From positions 62,001 through 126,000 of the forward strand of contig SVLJ01000001.1 in the NCBI GenBank assembly GCA_015067995.1: a stretch of DNA of 64,000 nt, in the 5' to 3' direction. The position numbers and the translations under genes were made by a program. Shown here piece after piece: positions 42,229 through 50,766 of the stretch; within the stretch, counting starts at the first letter, position 1, and each line of letters begins with the position of its first letter. The stretch comes from Oscillospiraceae bacterium. Its GTDB lineage: Bacteria > Bacillota > Clostridia > Oscillospirales > Oscillospiraceae. The notes under the pieces are model-generated. The model was not told the DNA's origin. It saw only the letters and a program-made list of their open reading frames with translations, and searched no databases.

Positions 42229-43623
42229 GTGGTATTCAGTTCGCTTACATTTATGTTTGCCTATCTGGTGGTGACACTGGCAGTCTATTTTGCCGCGCCG
42301 CTGCGTTGGCGAAACCTTGTACTGCTGATCGTAAGCCTGTTTTTCTATGGATGGGGCGAACCGGTCTATATCCTTATCATGTTCCTGTCCACCGTCATCG
42401 ACTATACTCATGGTCTGCTGGTGGAGAAGTACCGGCATGATGACAAGAAGGCGCGCTGGTTTGTGGGACAGAGCGTGGTGTTTAACCTGCTTCTGCTGGG
42501 CTTCTTCAAGTATTATGACTTCATTGTGACGAACCTTTCCCTGATCCCTGGTATCGATATCGAGCCTCTTGGAATCCCGCTTCCCATCGGTATCTCCTTC
42601 TTTACCTTCCAGACTATGAGCTACACCATTGACGTCTATCGCAAGGATGCTCCGGCGCAGAGGAATATCGTGAATTTTGGTGCATTTGTAACCATGTTCC
42701 CGCAGCTGATTGCCGGTCCCATCGTCAAGTACAAGACGGTGGCGGAAGACCTGAATCACCGCGTTTACACCACGGAGAACTTCGCCCTTGGTGTCCGACG
42801 TTTCTGCGTTGGTTTCGCCAAGAAGGTGCTGTTGGCTAACTCGGTGGGTGCTCTGTGGGATGCATCTCTGGCGGCGCAGGGTGACGGTACGCTGACTGTG
42901 GTGGGCGGCTGGCTGGGCCTGCTGGCCTATACCTTCCAGATTTATTTCGATTTCTCCGGTTATTCCGATATGGCCATTGGTCTGGGACAAGTCTTTGGTT
43001 TCCGGTTTGAAGAGAACTTTAACTATCCGTATCAGGCAAACTCTATCACTGATTTCTGGCGCCGCTGGCACATCTCCATGGGCAGCTGGTTCCGTGAGTA
43101 TCTGTACATTCCTCTGGGCGGAAACCGCGGCGGAACGATGAAGGCGCTGCGCAATACCTTTATTGTGTGGCTGGCCACCGGTATCTGGCACGGCGCCAGC
43201 TGGAACTTCATCCTGTGGGGACTCTACTTCGGTGTTCTGCTTGTGCTGGAAAAATATGTTCTGCGCAATGCGCTGGCAAAAATGCCGATGATCCTCAAGC
43301 ATATGTACACGCTGTTTCTGGTGATGGTGGGCTGGGGTCTCTTTGCCATTGAAGATCTTGGCCGATGTGGTGCGTATCTGAAGATCTGTTTCGGCGGCGG
43401 TGAGCTGTGGAGTGCAGCCAATGGCTATGATCTGCGCAGCTATCTGGCAACCCTTGTGATTTTGGCGGTGTCCTCTACCACACTGGGCAGGACTGTCTGG
43501 CATCGACTGCCTGAAAAAGTGCAGAAGGTGGCCACTCCGGTGCTTATGCTGACCAGCCTGCTGATCGGAACCGCCTATCTGGTTTCCGGCAGCTACAATC
43601 CGTTCCTGTATTTCCGTTTCTGA
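42229..43623 (+). CDS. MBOAT-family O-acyltransferase (AlgI/DltB-like)
   Basis: This membrane-bound acyltransferase (464 residues) moves acyl groups, usually acetyl, onto extracellular polymers. About ten hydrophobic helices are present; family marks are FPQLIAGPIVKY near 160, DFSGYSDMAIGLGQVFGF near 243, NFNYPYQANSITDFWRRWHISMG near 262 and the catalytic histidine in TGIWHGASWNFILWG near 325. GTG start with AGGAGG 10 bases upstream. The next gene, an AlgJ/X-like DHHW protein, is the usual extracytoplasmic partner, so together they probably O-acetylate a cell-wall or capsule glycan. Confidence 0.95.
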   Translation: MVFSSLTFMFAYLVVTLAVYFAAPLRWRNLVLLIVSLFFYGWGEPVYILIMFLSTVIDYTHGLLVEKYRHDDKKARWFVGQSVVFNLLLLGFFKYYDFIVTNLSLIPGIDIEPLGIPLPIGISFFTFQTMSYTIDVYRKDAPAQRNIVNFGAFVTMFPQLIAGPIVKYKTVAEDLNHRVYTTENFALGVRRFCVGFAKKVLLANSVGALWDASLAAQGDGTLTVVGGWLGLLAYTFQIYFDFSGYSDMAIGLGQVFGFRFEENFNYPYQANSITDFWRRWHISMGSWFREYLYIPLGGNRGGTMKALRNTFIVWLATGIWHGASWNFILWGLYFGVLLVLEKYVLRNALAKMPMILKHMYTLFLVMVGWGLFAIEDLGRCGAYLKICFGGGELWSAANGYDLRSYLATLVILAVSSTTLGRTVWHRLPEKVQKVATPVLMLTSLLIGTAYLVSGSYNPFLYFRF

Positions 43624-43639
43624 GAGGAGGGAGTCAATC

Positions 43640-44758
43640 ATGACAAAAGCATACAGTCGTTTTATCACTATTTTGTTCTGCGGCTTCATTGGCGGCATGT
43701 TTTTCCTGTCGCTGCTCCTTCCGGATCGCGAGCGCTCTGAGACGGAGAACCGTTTGCTGGCCCAGTGGCCGGAGTTTTCCTGGGAAACGCTGAAGTCCGG
43801 TGAATTTACCGATGGTGTGGAGGAATACATTGCCGACCAGTTTCCCCTGCGTGATGCCTGGACAGGCGTCAAGGCCCGTGTGGAGCAGCTCATCGGCAAA
43901 ACAGAGTTTAACGATGTTTATCTGGCGGGAGATACCCTGATCTCCAAGGTAGAGACACCGGACAGCGCACTGGTGGACAAAAATTTCGGTTATATTCAAA
44001 GTATGGCAGATAAGACCGATGCCAAGGTGCATCTGGGACTGATCCCCTCCGCGGCGGAGATCTGGCGTGACCGTTTGCCTGCCGGCGCTTACAGTTGGGA
44101 TCAGACACTGCTGCTGGAGATGGCGGAAAAGACCGGTCTGAATACTGTGGATTTCCTGACTGCTCTGAAGGAGCATGCGGGAGAAGAGATCTTCTACCGC
44201 ACGGACCATCACTGGACCACTCTGGGCGCTTATTACGGCTATGTGGCGATCATGGAGGCTCTGGGAAGAGGCAATGAGGTGCTGTCCATGGACAGCTTTA
44301 CCCCGGAAGTGGTCACCACTGCGTTTGACGGCACACTGTATTCCAATTCCGGTATCCATTGGCTTAAGTCCGATAAGATGGAATACTGGGTGAAGGAAGA
44401 TGGACTGACAGTTACCTCCTGGCGTACAGGAAAAGAAGAGATCGCTTCCCTTTATGACCGCAGTTACTTGTCTGTAAAGGATAAGTACTCGTCATTTCTT
44501 GGCGGCAATCAGCCCTTGTGTGTCATCCGTAATGAGAATGCAGCGGGCGGAAAACTGATGATTATCCGCGATTCCTATACAGATTCTGTGGCACCCTTCC
44601 TGGCACAGCACTTCTCTGAGGTGCATCTGCTGGATCTGCGTCAGTATCGAGCATCCATGGTGAACTATGCCCGTGAGAACGTGATTGATGACATTCTGGT
44701 GATGTACAGCGTTCCCAATTTCATTACCGATGTAAATATGGTGTTTATGGGTCTGTGA
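43640..44758 (+). CDS. DHHW-family (AlgX/AlgJ-like) extracytoplasmic protein
   Basis: The 372-residue protein has an N-terminal signal anchor (ITILFCGFIGGMFFLSLLL), then a SGNH-hydrolase-like domain with the diagnostic RTDHHWTTLGAYYGY near residue 190 and a late IIRDSYTDSVAPFL near 312. Such proteins take acyl groups delivered by an MBOAT partner and place them on a polysaccharide. GAGGAGGGAG precedes the ATG, 16 bases after the acyltransferase stop. The operon ends at a strong terminator. Confidence 0.92.
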   Translation: MTKAYSRFITILFCGFIGGMFFLSLLLPDRERSETENRLLAQWPEFSWETLKSGEFTDGVEEYIADQFPLRDAWTGVKARVEQLIGKTEFNDVYLAGDTLISKVETPDSALVDKNFGYIQSMADKTDAKVHLGLIPSAAEIWRDRLPAGAYSWDQTLLLEMAEKTGLNTVDFLTALKEHAGEEIFYRTDHHWTTLGAYYGYVAIMEALGRGNEVLSMDSFTPEVVTTAFDGTLYSNSGIHWLKSDKMEYWVKEDGLTVTSWRTGKEEIASLYDRSYLSVKDKYSSFLGGNQPLCVIRNENAAGGKLMIIRDSYTDSVAPFLAQHFSEVHLLDLRQYRASMVNYARENVIDDILVMYSVPNFITDVNMVFMGL

Positions 44759-44764
44759 TGACTG

Positions 44765-44798
44765 CAACGCCCCGCTCTTTTGAGCGGGGCGTTGGTTT
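44765..44798 (+). terminator. Terminator after the acyltransferase operon
   Basis: A perfect 13-bp GC-rich stem (44765-44777 with 44782-44794) with a TTTT loop is followed by GTTTG. Confidence 0.85.
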
Positions 44799-44826
44799 GT
44801 GCCTGAGAAAGAAGGCAAACAAGATA

Positions 44827-44855
44827 TTGACCACGAGGTTTTTTTCGCCTACAAT
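44827..44855 (+). promoter_or_regulatory. Promoter of pcrA
   Basis: TTGACC (44827-44832) and TACAAT (44850-44855) are 17 bases apart, with a T-rich spacer. The leader is about 70 bases. Confidence 0.75.
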
Positions 44856-44930
44856 ACCATCAGTTAACGTATCGAAGCCGCTGTCTGTTTTGCCGGACGG
44901 CGACATGAGCTTTAAAGGAACCGGTGAATT

Positions 44931-47471
44931 ATGACAAAAGAGCGTTTTATCAAGGCCCGGCGTGCGGTGATCGCCCGGGATTTTCGGCGGTTGAACCCCA
45001 TGCAGCGTCAGGCGGCGCTGGCAACGGAAGGGCCGCTTTTGCTGCTGGCCGGTGCCGGCAGCGGCAAGACCACTGTGCTGATTCAGCGTGTTTATAATCT
45101 GCTGACATACGGACGAGGCAGTGATTGTGAGGAAATTCCTGCCGGTGTTACAGAGGATGATCTCCTGTTTCTGGAGAATTATCCTGCCGTGCCCACACCT
45201 GAGGAGCAGATGCGTGCGCGGCGGCTGTGTGCGGTAGAACCGGCGCCGCCCTGGTCGGTGCTGGCGATCACGTTTACCAACAAAGCAGCCGGTGAGCTGA
45301 AGGAGCGTTTGGCCGCTCGTCTCGGCCCGGCTGCCAACGATGTGTGGGCGTCTACGTTCCATTCTGCCTGCGTTCGGATTTTGCGCCGTTACATTGACCG
45401 TCTGGGCTTTGAAAAGGATTTTACGATTTACGATACCGATGACTGCAAGCGAGTCATTCGTGATATTGTAAAAGAAATGAATCTGGATGAGAAAGCCTTT
45501 GGCCATCGTGAGGTTATGGGCATCATCAGCAATGCCAAGGATCGATATGAGACGCCGGAACAGTTTGCAGCGGCCAATGCGTCTTCCAATGACTGGAAAA
45601 TGACACGCATAGCGAAAATATACTCCCAGTATGCGGAGAAGCTCCGCAGCGCCAATGCTTTGGACTTTGATGATCTGATTTTCCATACGGTGACCCTGCT
45701 GCGAGCCTGTCCGGATGTGCTGGAGTATTACCAGAACAAATTCCGCTATATTCTGGTTGACGAGTATCAGGATACCAACCATCTGCAGTATCTGCTGACC
45801 AGCTTGCTGGCAGGCGGCAGAAAAAATTTGTGCGTGGTGGGCGATGATGACCAGTCCATTTATCGTTTCCGCGGTGCCAATATCGAGAATATTCTCGGTT
45901 TCGAGAAGCAGTATAAAAATGCCCGTACCATCCGCTTGGAACAGAATTATCGCTCCACCCAGAATATTCTGGACGCAGCCAACGCTGTCATCAAGAATAA
46001 TCTGGGCCGAAAGGGGAAGACCCTGTGGACGGACAACGGCGAAGGCAGCAAAGTGGCGGTCCGCACTGTGTTCAGTGAGAGTGACGAGGCCAATTTCGTG
46101 GTGGGGGATATCCTTATGGGCCGCAACCGCGGCCGGAACTTCCGCGAAAATGCAATTTTGTATCGCACCAACGCCCAGTCCAACGCATTGGAATATGCGT
46201 TGAAGCGCAATGGCCTGCCTTATAAAGTAGTAGGCGGCACCAAGTTCTTTGACCGCACTGAAATCAAGGATATACTGGCCTATCTCTGTGTTCTGAATAA
46301 CCCTATGGACGACTTGCGTCTGCGGCGGATCATCAATGTGCCTGCCCGTGCAATCGGAAATACCACGGTAGAGAAGGTGCAGGTGGTAGCGGCGTCGCAG
46401 GGTGCATCCCTTTATGAGATTGTCCGGAATGCGGATTTGTTCCCGGAATTGAAGTCTGCTGCGGCTAAGCTGATGAAGTTTGCGGATCTTATTGATGACT
46501 TGCGGCGACTGGGCGGGGAGCTGGCGCTGCCGGAATTCTATGATGCCGTTTGTGACCGCACCGGCTATATCCGTGCTCTGGAAGAGAAAAACGATATGGA
46601 GAGCCGCGGACGCATTGAAAACGTGCAGGAACTCAAGTCCAACATTATGGGTTTCCTGGAGCAGCAGCCTGAGGATCCTACGCTGTCCGGCTTCCTCAAC
46701 GAAATTGCTCTGTATACGGATCTGGACGCACTGGAAGGCAGCGATGACTGCGTTACCATGATGACTATGCACGCGGCCAAGGGCCTGGAGTTTCCTGCGG
46801 TATATGTTGTGGGTATGGAAGAGGGACTGTTTCCCAGCGCAAATGCGGTTTACAATGCGGAAGAACTGGAAGAAGAGCGCCGACTTTGCTATGTTGCCAT
46901 GACCCGAGCCAAGGAACTGCTGACCATGACCAATGCCCGCCAGCGTATGCTGTACGGTAAGACAACGCCCTGCAGACCATCCCGCTTTTTGGAAGAGATC
47001 CCGGAGGAGAATATGGAGTGGCACGGTAAACCGCAGCCTCGTGTGGAGCGTTCCGGATGGGATGATGGCTGGGGCGACAGCAGCTGGGAACATTCCGACT
47101 ATGGAAGCCGGAGCAGCTATGGTGGAGGCTATGGCGGGTATTCCTCGGGACGAGGAGGGGACAGTGAAAACCGGTTTTCCGACCGCTCTGATCACTTCTG
47201 GTCTGACAGCCCCAGAGGCGATTATCGAACTGCTCGTACTGCGCAGGAAAAGAAAACGGCCGCCGGTTTGGAAAAGCATCAGGCGTCTGCTGCACCACAG
47301 CAGCTGCAGTTGCAGGTGGGCGATATGGTAGAGCATACCGCATTTGGCAGGGGAGAGGTGCTTTCTCTCAAACCTATGGGCGGAGACGCCATGCTGGAAG
47401 TGAAGTTCGACAGTGGTGCAACCAAGAAGTTGATGCTGAAGGCAGCCGGTGTTTACATGAAAAAACTGTAA
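44931..47471 (+). CDS. pcrA: ATP-dependent DNA helicase PcrA/UvrD
   Basis: This superfamily 1A helicase (846 residues) unwinds DNA 3'-5' in repair and replication restart. Motifs in order: LNPMQRQAAL and Walker A LAGAGSGKTT near residue 41, ITFTNKAAGELKERL near 113, ILVDEYQDTNHLQY near 275, VVGDDDQSIYRFRGA near 303, RLEQNYRSTQNIL near 335, VMTMHAAKGLEFPAVYV near 605 and CYVAMTRAK near 650. An acidic insertion of about 45 residues follows motif I. The C-terminal region has a Gly/Ser/Tyr-rich linker (about 710-755) before a Tudor-like end (GDMVEHTAFGRGEV). Weak ribosome site; own promoter. Confidence 0.97.
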   Translation: MTKERFIKARRAVIARDFRRLNPMQRQAALATEGPLLLLAGAGSGKTTVLIQRVYNLLTYGRGSDCEEIPAGVTEDDLLFLENYPAVPTPEEQMRARRLCAVEPAPPWSVLAITFTNKAAGELKERLAARLGPAANDVWASTFHSACVRILRRYIDRLGFEKDFTIYDTDDCKRVIRDIVKEMNLDEKAFGHREVMGIISNAKDRYETPEQFAAANASSNDWKMTRIAKIYSQYAEKLRSANALDFDDLIFHTVTLLRACPDVLEYYQNKFRYILVDEYQDTNHLQYLLTSLLAGGRKNLCVVGDDDQSIYRFRGANIENILGFEKQYKNARTIRLEQNYRSTQNILDAANAVIKNNLGRKGKTLWTDNGEGSKVAVRTVFSESDEANFVVGDILMGRNRGRNFRENAILYRTNAQSNALEYALKRNGLPYKVVGGTKFFDRTEIKDILAYLCVLNNPMDDLRLRRIINVPARAIGNTTVEKVQVVAASQGASLYEIVRNADLFPELKSAAAKLMKFADLIDDLRRLGGELALPEFYDAVCDRTGYIRALEEKNDMESRGRIENVQELKSNIMGFLEQQPEDPTLSGFLNEIALYTDLDALEGSDDCVTMMTMHAAKGLEFPAVYVVGMEEGLFPSANAVYNAEELEEERRLCYVAMTRAKELLTMTNARQRMLYGKTTPCRPSRFLEEIPEENMEWHGKPQPRVERSGWDDGWGDSSWEHSDYGSRSSYGGGYGGYSSGRGGDSENRFSDRSDHFWSDSPRGDYRTARTAQEKKTAAGLEKHQASAAPQQLQLQVGDMVEHTAFGRGEVLSLKPMGGDAMLEVKFDSGATKKLMLKAAGVYMKKL

Positions 47472-47475
47472 AAAG

Positions 47476-47524
47476 ATCTCCGAAGAACCGCTCAAAATAC
47501 AAGAGAGGTTCTTCGGAGATTTTG
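47476..47524. terminator. Bidirectional terminator between pcrA and HAD genes
   Basis: A perfect 14-bp stem (47476-47489 with 47507-47520) is flanked by TTTT on the plus side and by AAAAA (U run on the minus side), so both converging genes can end here. Confidence 0.85.
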
Positions 47525-47525
47525 C

Positions 47526-48164
47526 TCATGCGTTCAGCAATTCTTCAAAACTCCTGATATACTCATCGCAGAGGCTGCGCATAGCCTCCTCATCTGCGGC
47601 GAAGAAGCTGTCGTAGACGCCGATGATGCGCATTCCGGCGTTTTTTGCGCCTTTGCAGGCAGACAGAGAGTCGTCAAAGACCGTACAGTCCTCAGGAGCA
47701 ACGCTGTGCTGTTCTGCGACAGCCAACCAGATGGCTGGGTCCTTTTTCTCCAGTCCCAGTTCTTGAGCGAAAGTGATGCTTTCGAAATAATCCGTCAGCG
47801 CAAGATGCTGCATAGCAGTATAACAGTGCTCCGGAACACTGGATGTCACCAGAGCCATTCGTTTTCCTTCGGTACGGCACTGCTGCAGGTATTCCCGGAC
47901 GCCTGCCTTGATCGAGACTGTGGAATAGAGCCCCTTGGCCAGCTCCATCCATTCCTGCATGATTTCTTCACAGGATTCTTCCAGGGAGCAGAATTCCTTG
48001 GTGAATTTTGCTGCCAGAGGAAAAATGGTATGCGCCACGCCTTCGTAGTAAGCTTTGGAGTATTCTATCCCACGGCGCTCCAGAAAACGAACGTCCACAT
48101 CCTTCCAGATTCCGTTGGAGTCGATTAAGGTTCCGTCCATATCCAATAAAAGAAGTTTTGACAC
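47526..48164 (-). CDS. HAD-superfamily phosphatase, beta-phosphoglucomutase-like
   Basis: The 212-residue enzyme has the four HAD motifs: catalytic DMDGTLIDS near residue 8, ALVTSS near 104, a lysine in LEKKDPAIW near 138, and CTVFDDSLSACKGAKNAGM near 160. The helical cap between motifs 1 and 2 places it with beta-phosphoglucomutase-like phosphatases. Motif 4 has DDS rather than the more common EDS. The substrate is unknown. GTG start with AAGGAG; it follows the 3-methyladenine glycosylase gene by four bases. Confidence 0.88.
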   Translation of the reverse strand: MSKLLLLDMDGTLIDSNGIWKDVDVRFLERRGIEYSKAYYEGVAHTIFPLAAKFTKEFCSLEESCEEIMQEWMELAKGLYSTVSIKAGVREYLQQCRTEGKRMALVTSSVPEHCYTAMQHLALTDYFESITFAQELGLEKKDPAIWLAVAEQHSVAPEDCTVFDDSLSACKGAKNAGMRIIGVYDSFFAADEEAMRSLCDEYIRSFEELLNA

Positions 48165-48168
48165 GTTG

Positions 48169-48798
48169 TTATTCTCCTTTTTTTAACAGGAATCGCCAGG
48201 GAAGATTCTTATCTTCTCCGGCATAATCTACACCGATGCGCGGTCCACATTGAAGAATCTCGCGCACTGTGATGGCAGAACGCGAGAGTCCGATATCCTC
48301 GGGAGAATCGCAGAGAAACAGTTCGTTTCCAGTGAGATCCATTGCGTTTTGAACTACAGAAAGGGAAAGAGCTTTACAGACTTTTCCGGGACCATTCATG
48401 AAGTTTTTACGCTGATAGGGAGACATTTCGCTGCAGCTGTTCAGACCGAAACGCGCTTTGCACATTCTGTCCGTTCCATATATGGGTTCTGCACCCCGCA
48501 GCAGTACAGCGGAAGGCTCTCCTTCCGGTTCCGTGACGAAATTCAGACAATGGTGCATTCCGTAAACAAAGTAAATATATGCATGGCCGGGAGGGCCGAA
48601 CATAACAGCGTTTCGGTTTGTTTTGCGGTAACCGAAAGCGTGACAGGCTCGGTCACAGCGCCCAACATAGGCTTCTGTTTCCGTGATACGGCATACCAGT
48701 ATTTCTGCACCGATACGCCTGACCAGATATTTTCCCAGAAGAGTGCGGGCGATTTCCACTGTGTCTCCATTGTAAAACTCCCGGGCGAGTATTGCCAT
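48169..48798 (-). CDS. mpg: DNA-3-methyladenine glycosylase (AAG/MPG family)
   Basis: This base-excision-repair glycosylase (209 residues) removes alkylated and deaminated purines. Family features are ARTLLGKYLVRR near residue 17, ITETEAYVGRCDRACHAFG with the catalytic glutamate, GHAYIYFVYGMHHCLNFVTE near 71 and the late IGVDYAGEDKNLPWRF. ATG 48798 has GGAGG upstream. It is co-transcribed with the HAD gene and divergent from the EamA transporter gene. Confidence 0.95.
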   Translation of the reverse strand: MAILAREFYNGDTVEIARTLLGKYLVRRIGAEILVCRITETEAYVGRCDRACHAFGYRKTNRNAVMFGPPGHAYIYFVYGMHHCLNFVTEPEGEPSAVLLRGAEPIYGTDRMCKARFGLNSCSEMSPYQRKNFMNGPGKVCKALSLSVVQNAMDLTGNELFLCDSPEDIGLSRSAITVREILQCGPRIGVDYAGEDKNLPWRFLLKKGE

Positions 48799-48891
48799 TT
48801 TACGCCTCCGATGATACAATTCCTTTGTATTCTACAGCACCGCTGCGATTTGACCCGGGTGGGTCGTGATGAAGTGCTGAGCTTGACGGAA

Positions 48892-48921
48892 ATTATAACA
48901 TGTAGCGTACTTTCTATGCAA
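48892..48921 (-). promoter_or_regulatory. Promoter of mpg
   Basis: On the minus strand a TGT-TATAAT extended -10 (hexamer 48892-48897) has TTGCAT 18 bases upstream (48916-48921). Confidence 0.55.
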
Positions 48922-48953
48922 TAGGCGGACATGTTGGAAAGGCTGGAAACCAT

Positions 48954-49868
48954 ATGAATCGATCTTTTTTCCATAATGCCTGTGCGATCCTTACTGCAAT
49001 GATTTGGGGCTTTGCGTTTGTAACGCAAAGCATGGGTGCCATGTATGTGGGGCCGTTTACCGTCAATGCAGTGCGATCTGTCATTGCTGTAGTTTTTCTG
49101 ACATTTCTTGTGCTTTTTCTGCGGAAGCACCGCGGAGAGAGCTGGGCGACATCTCTGGAAAAGAATCCCCACTACCTGCGGGATTTGCTGTTGGGAGGCG
49201 TTTGCTGCGGTGCTGCGCTGACCATTGCCACCAACCTGCAGCAGAAGGGAATTGAGACCACTACTTCCGGCAAAGCCGGATTTCTCACGGCGATGTACAT
49301 TGTGATTGTACCGCTTTTTGGGCTGGTACAGAAGAAGCGGGTGGGGAAATCCGTTTGGCTGGGAGTTGCCGCTGCAGTGGCAGGGTTGTATTTCCTTTGT
49401 ATCCAACAGGACTTTACCGTTGCTGTGGGCGATTTTTATATTATGCTTTGCGCGGTGTTTTTTGCTGTGCAGATTCTTCTGGTCGATCATTTCGTGGTGA
49501 ATGTTGACAGCGTGGAGCTGTCGCTGATACAGTTTCTTACGGTAGCTGTCATTTCCACCATATTCATGCTGACCATGGAAAAGCCCGAGATCACAGCCAT
49601 CCGTGCAGCCATGTGGCCGCTGCTGTATCTGGGCGTTTTTTCCAGCGGTATTGCCTATACGCTGCAGATCGTAGCGCAGAAGGGATCGAACCCAACGGTC
49701 ATCTCCATTCTGATGAGTCTGGAATCGGTGTTCGCGGTCATTGGCGGCGCACTGTTCCTGAAAGATCAGCTGAGCGGCAGGGAATACTTTGGATGTCTGC
49801 TGATGATGGCGGCTGTTGTATTGGCCCAGCTTCCGGATAAAAACGCTTCCGAAAAAACAGCGGAGTGA
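48954..49868 (+). CDS. EamA/DMT-family transporter
   Basis: This membrane protein (304 residues) has the ten-helix, two-EamA-repeat pattern of drug/metabolite transporters. It starts with FFHNACAILTAMIWGFAFVTQSMGAMYVGP; the repeats are visible in ETTTSGKAGFLTAMYIVIVP and in the C-terminal GSNPTVISILMSLESVFAVIGG. The substrate is unknown. The ribosome site is modest (GGAAAGG). It ends at a good terminator just before the IS element. Confidence 0.92.
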   Translation: MNRSFFHNACAILTAMIWGFAFVTQSMGAMYVGPFTVNAVRSVIAVVFLTFLVLFLRKHRGESWATSLEKNPHYLRDLLLGGVCCGAALTIATNLQQKGIETTTSGKAGFLTAMYIVIVPLFGLVQKKRVGKSVWLGVAAAVAGLYFLCIQQDFTVAVGDFYIMLCAVFFAVQILLVDHFVVNVDSVELSLIQFLTVAVISTIFMLTMEKPEITAIRAAMWPLLYLGVFSSGIAYTLQIVAQKGSNPTVISILMSLESVFAVIGGALFLKDQLSGREYFGCLLMMAAVVLAQLPDKNASEKTAE

Positions 49869-49876
49869 TTGCATAT

Positions 49877-49909
49877 CCGCGCTGCAGAGAGATCTGCGGC
49901 GCGGTTTTT
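49877..49909 (+). terminator. Terminator after the EamA transporter gene
   Basis: A 12-bp stem with one wobble (49877-49888 with 49893-49904), loop GAGA, is followed by TTTTTG. Confidence 0.88.
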
Positions 49910-49931
49910 GCTGGAGCTTTAGCGGAAATAA

Positions 49932-49952
49932 ACCACCAGTTCAACTGGTGGT
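49932..49952 (+). repeat. Left-end subterminal hairpin of the IS element
   Basis: A 9-bp perfect stem (49932-49940 with 49944-49952) with a TCA loop, likely the TnpA recognition hairpin. Confidence 0.85.
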
Positions 49953-49978
49953 CGAAAAAAACACTTTAGTAAAAGGAA

Positions 49979-50038
49979 GAACCTCCTGTGTTAGAATGAG
50001 AGCGGTCTGGCAACCACACTCAAAAACACAGGAGGTTC
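49979..50038 (+). promoter_or_regulatory. Inverted repeat that would sequester the tnpA ribosome site
   Basis: A 14-base perfect inverted repeat (49979-49992 with 50025-50038) has AGGAGG in its right arm and ends next to the start codon. In mRNA it would hide the ribosome site, as described for IS200 transposase control. Confidence 0.8.
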
Positions 50039-50044
50039 ATGTCA

Positions 50045-50518
50045 ATGGATGACATCAAAAGTTTATCACACAGTAAGTGGCGGTGCAAGTATCACATCGT
50101 GTTTGCGCCCAAGTACCGAAGACAGGTAGTGTATGGGAAAATCAAGGCAGATGTAGGGAAAATCTTGCGAGAACTGAGTGAAAGAAAGGGAGTAGAGATT
50201 GTGGCGGCAGAATGCTGCCCCGATCATATCCATATGCTGGTGTGCATACCACCGCATTTGAGTGTGGCTCAGTATATGGGATACCTGAAAAGCAAGAGTA
50301 GCTTAATGATATTTGACCGGCACGCCAACCTAAAGTACAAATATGGAAACAGGCACTTTTGGTGCAGAGGGTATTATGTAGATACGGTTGGCAAGTATGA
50401 GAATGCGATAAAAGGATATATACAAAACCAACTGCAGGAGGATATCATGAGCGACCAGATTAGCTTGAAAGAATATATTGACCCGTTTACGGGTGAGCCG
50501 GTAAAAGAAGGCAAATAA
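50045..50518 (+). CDS. tnpA: IS200/IS605-family transposase TnpA
   Basis: The 157-residue Y1 HUH transposase cuts and joins single-stranded DNA at hairpin ends. The HUH motif is CCPDHIHMLVCIP near residue 60, and the nucleophile tyrosine is in the late YVDTVGKYENAIKGYIQNQ helix near 125. The opening KSLSHSKWRCKYHIVFAPKYRR is typical. ATG 50045 is nine bases from AGGAGG; ATG 50039 is only three bases away. The gene is complete and A-rich compared with neighbours, consistent with recent arrival. No tnpB is present. Confidence 0.95.
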   Translation: MDDIKSLSHSKWRCKYHIVFAPKYRRQVVYGKIKADVGKILRELSERKGVEIVAAECCPDHIHMLVCIPPHLSVAQYMGYLKSKSSLMIFDRHANLKYKYGNRHFWCRGYYVDTVGKYENAIKGYIQNQLQEDIMSDQISLKEYIDPFTGEPVKEGK

Positions 50519-50521
50519 AGA

Positions 50522-50624
50522 CAGCCCCCGAATAGGGGGCTGCCAGAGATAATCTTGTGGTTGTCAGATCTACTCGGTGCCCCCTTTAGGGGGCGACCAC
50601 AGGAGATAGGCCCTTATAGGGCCT
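50522..50624 (+). repeat. Three consecutive stem-loops in the right part of the IS element
   Basis: Stem 1 pairs 50522-50529 with 50535-50542. Stem 2 pairs 50579-50584 with 50589-50594, inside an outer TGTGGT/ACCACA stem (50556-50561 with 50596-50601). Stem 3 pairs 50608-50613 with 50619-50624. The first could terminate tnpA; the rest resemble a structured right-end RNA. Confidence 0.6.
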
Positions 50625-50628
50625 GGTC

Positions 50629-50653
50629 AAACCACGCGTTCAACGCGTGGTTT
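50629..50653 (+). repeat. Right-end subterminal hairpin of the IS element
   Basis: An 11-bp stem with a TCA loop (50629-50639 with 50643-50653) parallels the left-end hairpin. Confidence 0.85.
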
Positions 50654-50694
50654 TGATTGTGATATTTGTTTACAAATTCCGTGCAGAATCAATC

Positions 50695-50723
50695 TGTACA
50701 AGCAGCGGCGGGTGTGGTATAAT
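50695..50723 (+). promoter_or_regulatory. Promoter of tagA-tmk
   Basis: TGTACA (50695-50700) and TGG-TATAAT ending at 50723 are 17 bases apart, immediately after the IS element. Confidence 0.75.
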
Positions 50724-50766
50724 TCTATACTGTATGAGTATATGTTTTGTGTCTTGAGGTGTTTTT

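Larger units (their letters stand above)
49928..50656 (+). mobile_element. IS200/IS605-family insertion sequence (tnpA only)
   Basis: The element has a single Y1 transposase gene flanked by subterminal hairpins that share a CCAC...GTTCAAC...GTGG form and a TCA loop (49932-49952 and 50629-50653), the signature of single-strand transposition. There are no terminal inverted repeats or target duplication, as expected for the family. It lies cleanly between the EamA terminator and the tagA promoter. The exact ends cannot be fixed without an empty-site comparison. Confidence 0.88.

Noticed and set aside
44745-47495. A 916-codon minus-strand frame opposite pcrA
   Set aside because: Same reason: shadow of a clear helicase gene, running through two terminators.
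50520-50655. A TnpB omega-RNA locus
   Set aside because: The right-end structure is suggestive, but there is no tnpB gene in the element, so a functional guide RNA is not supported.
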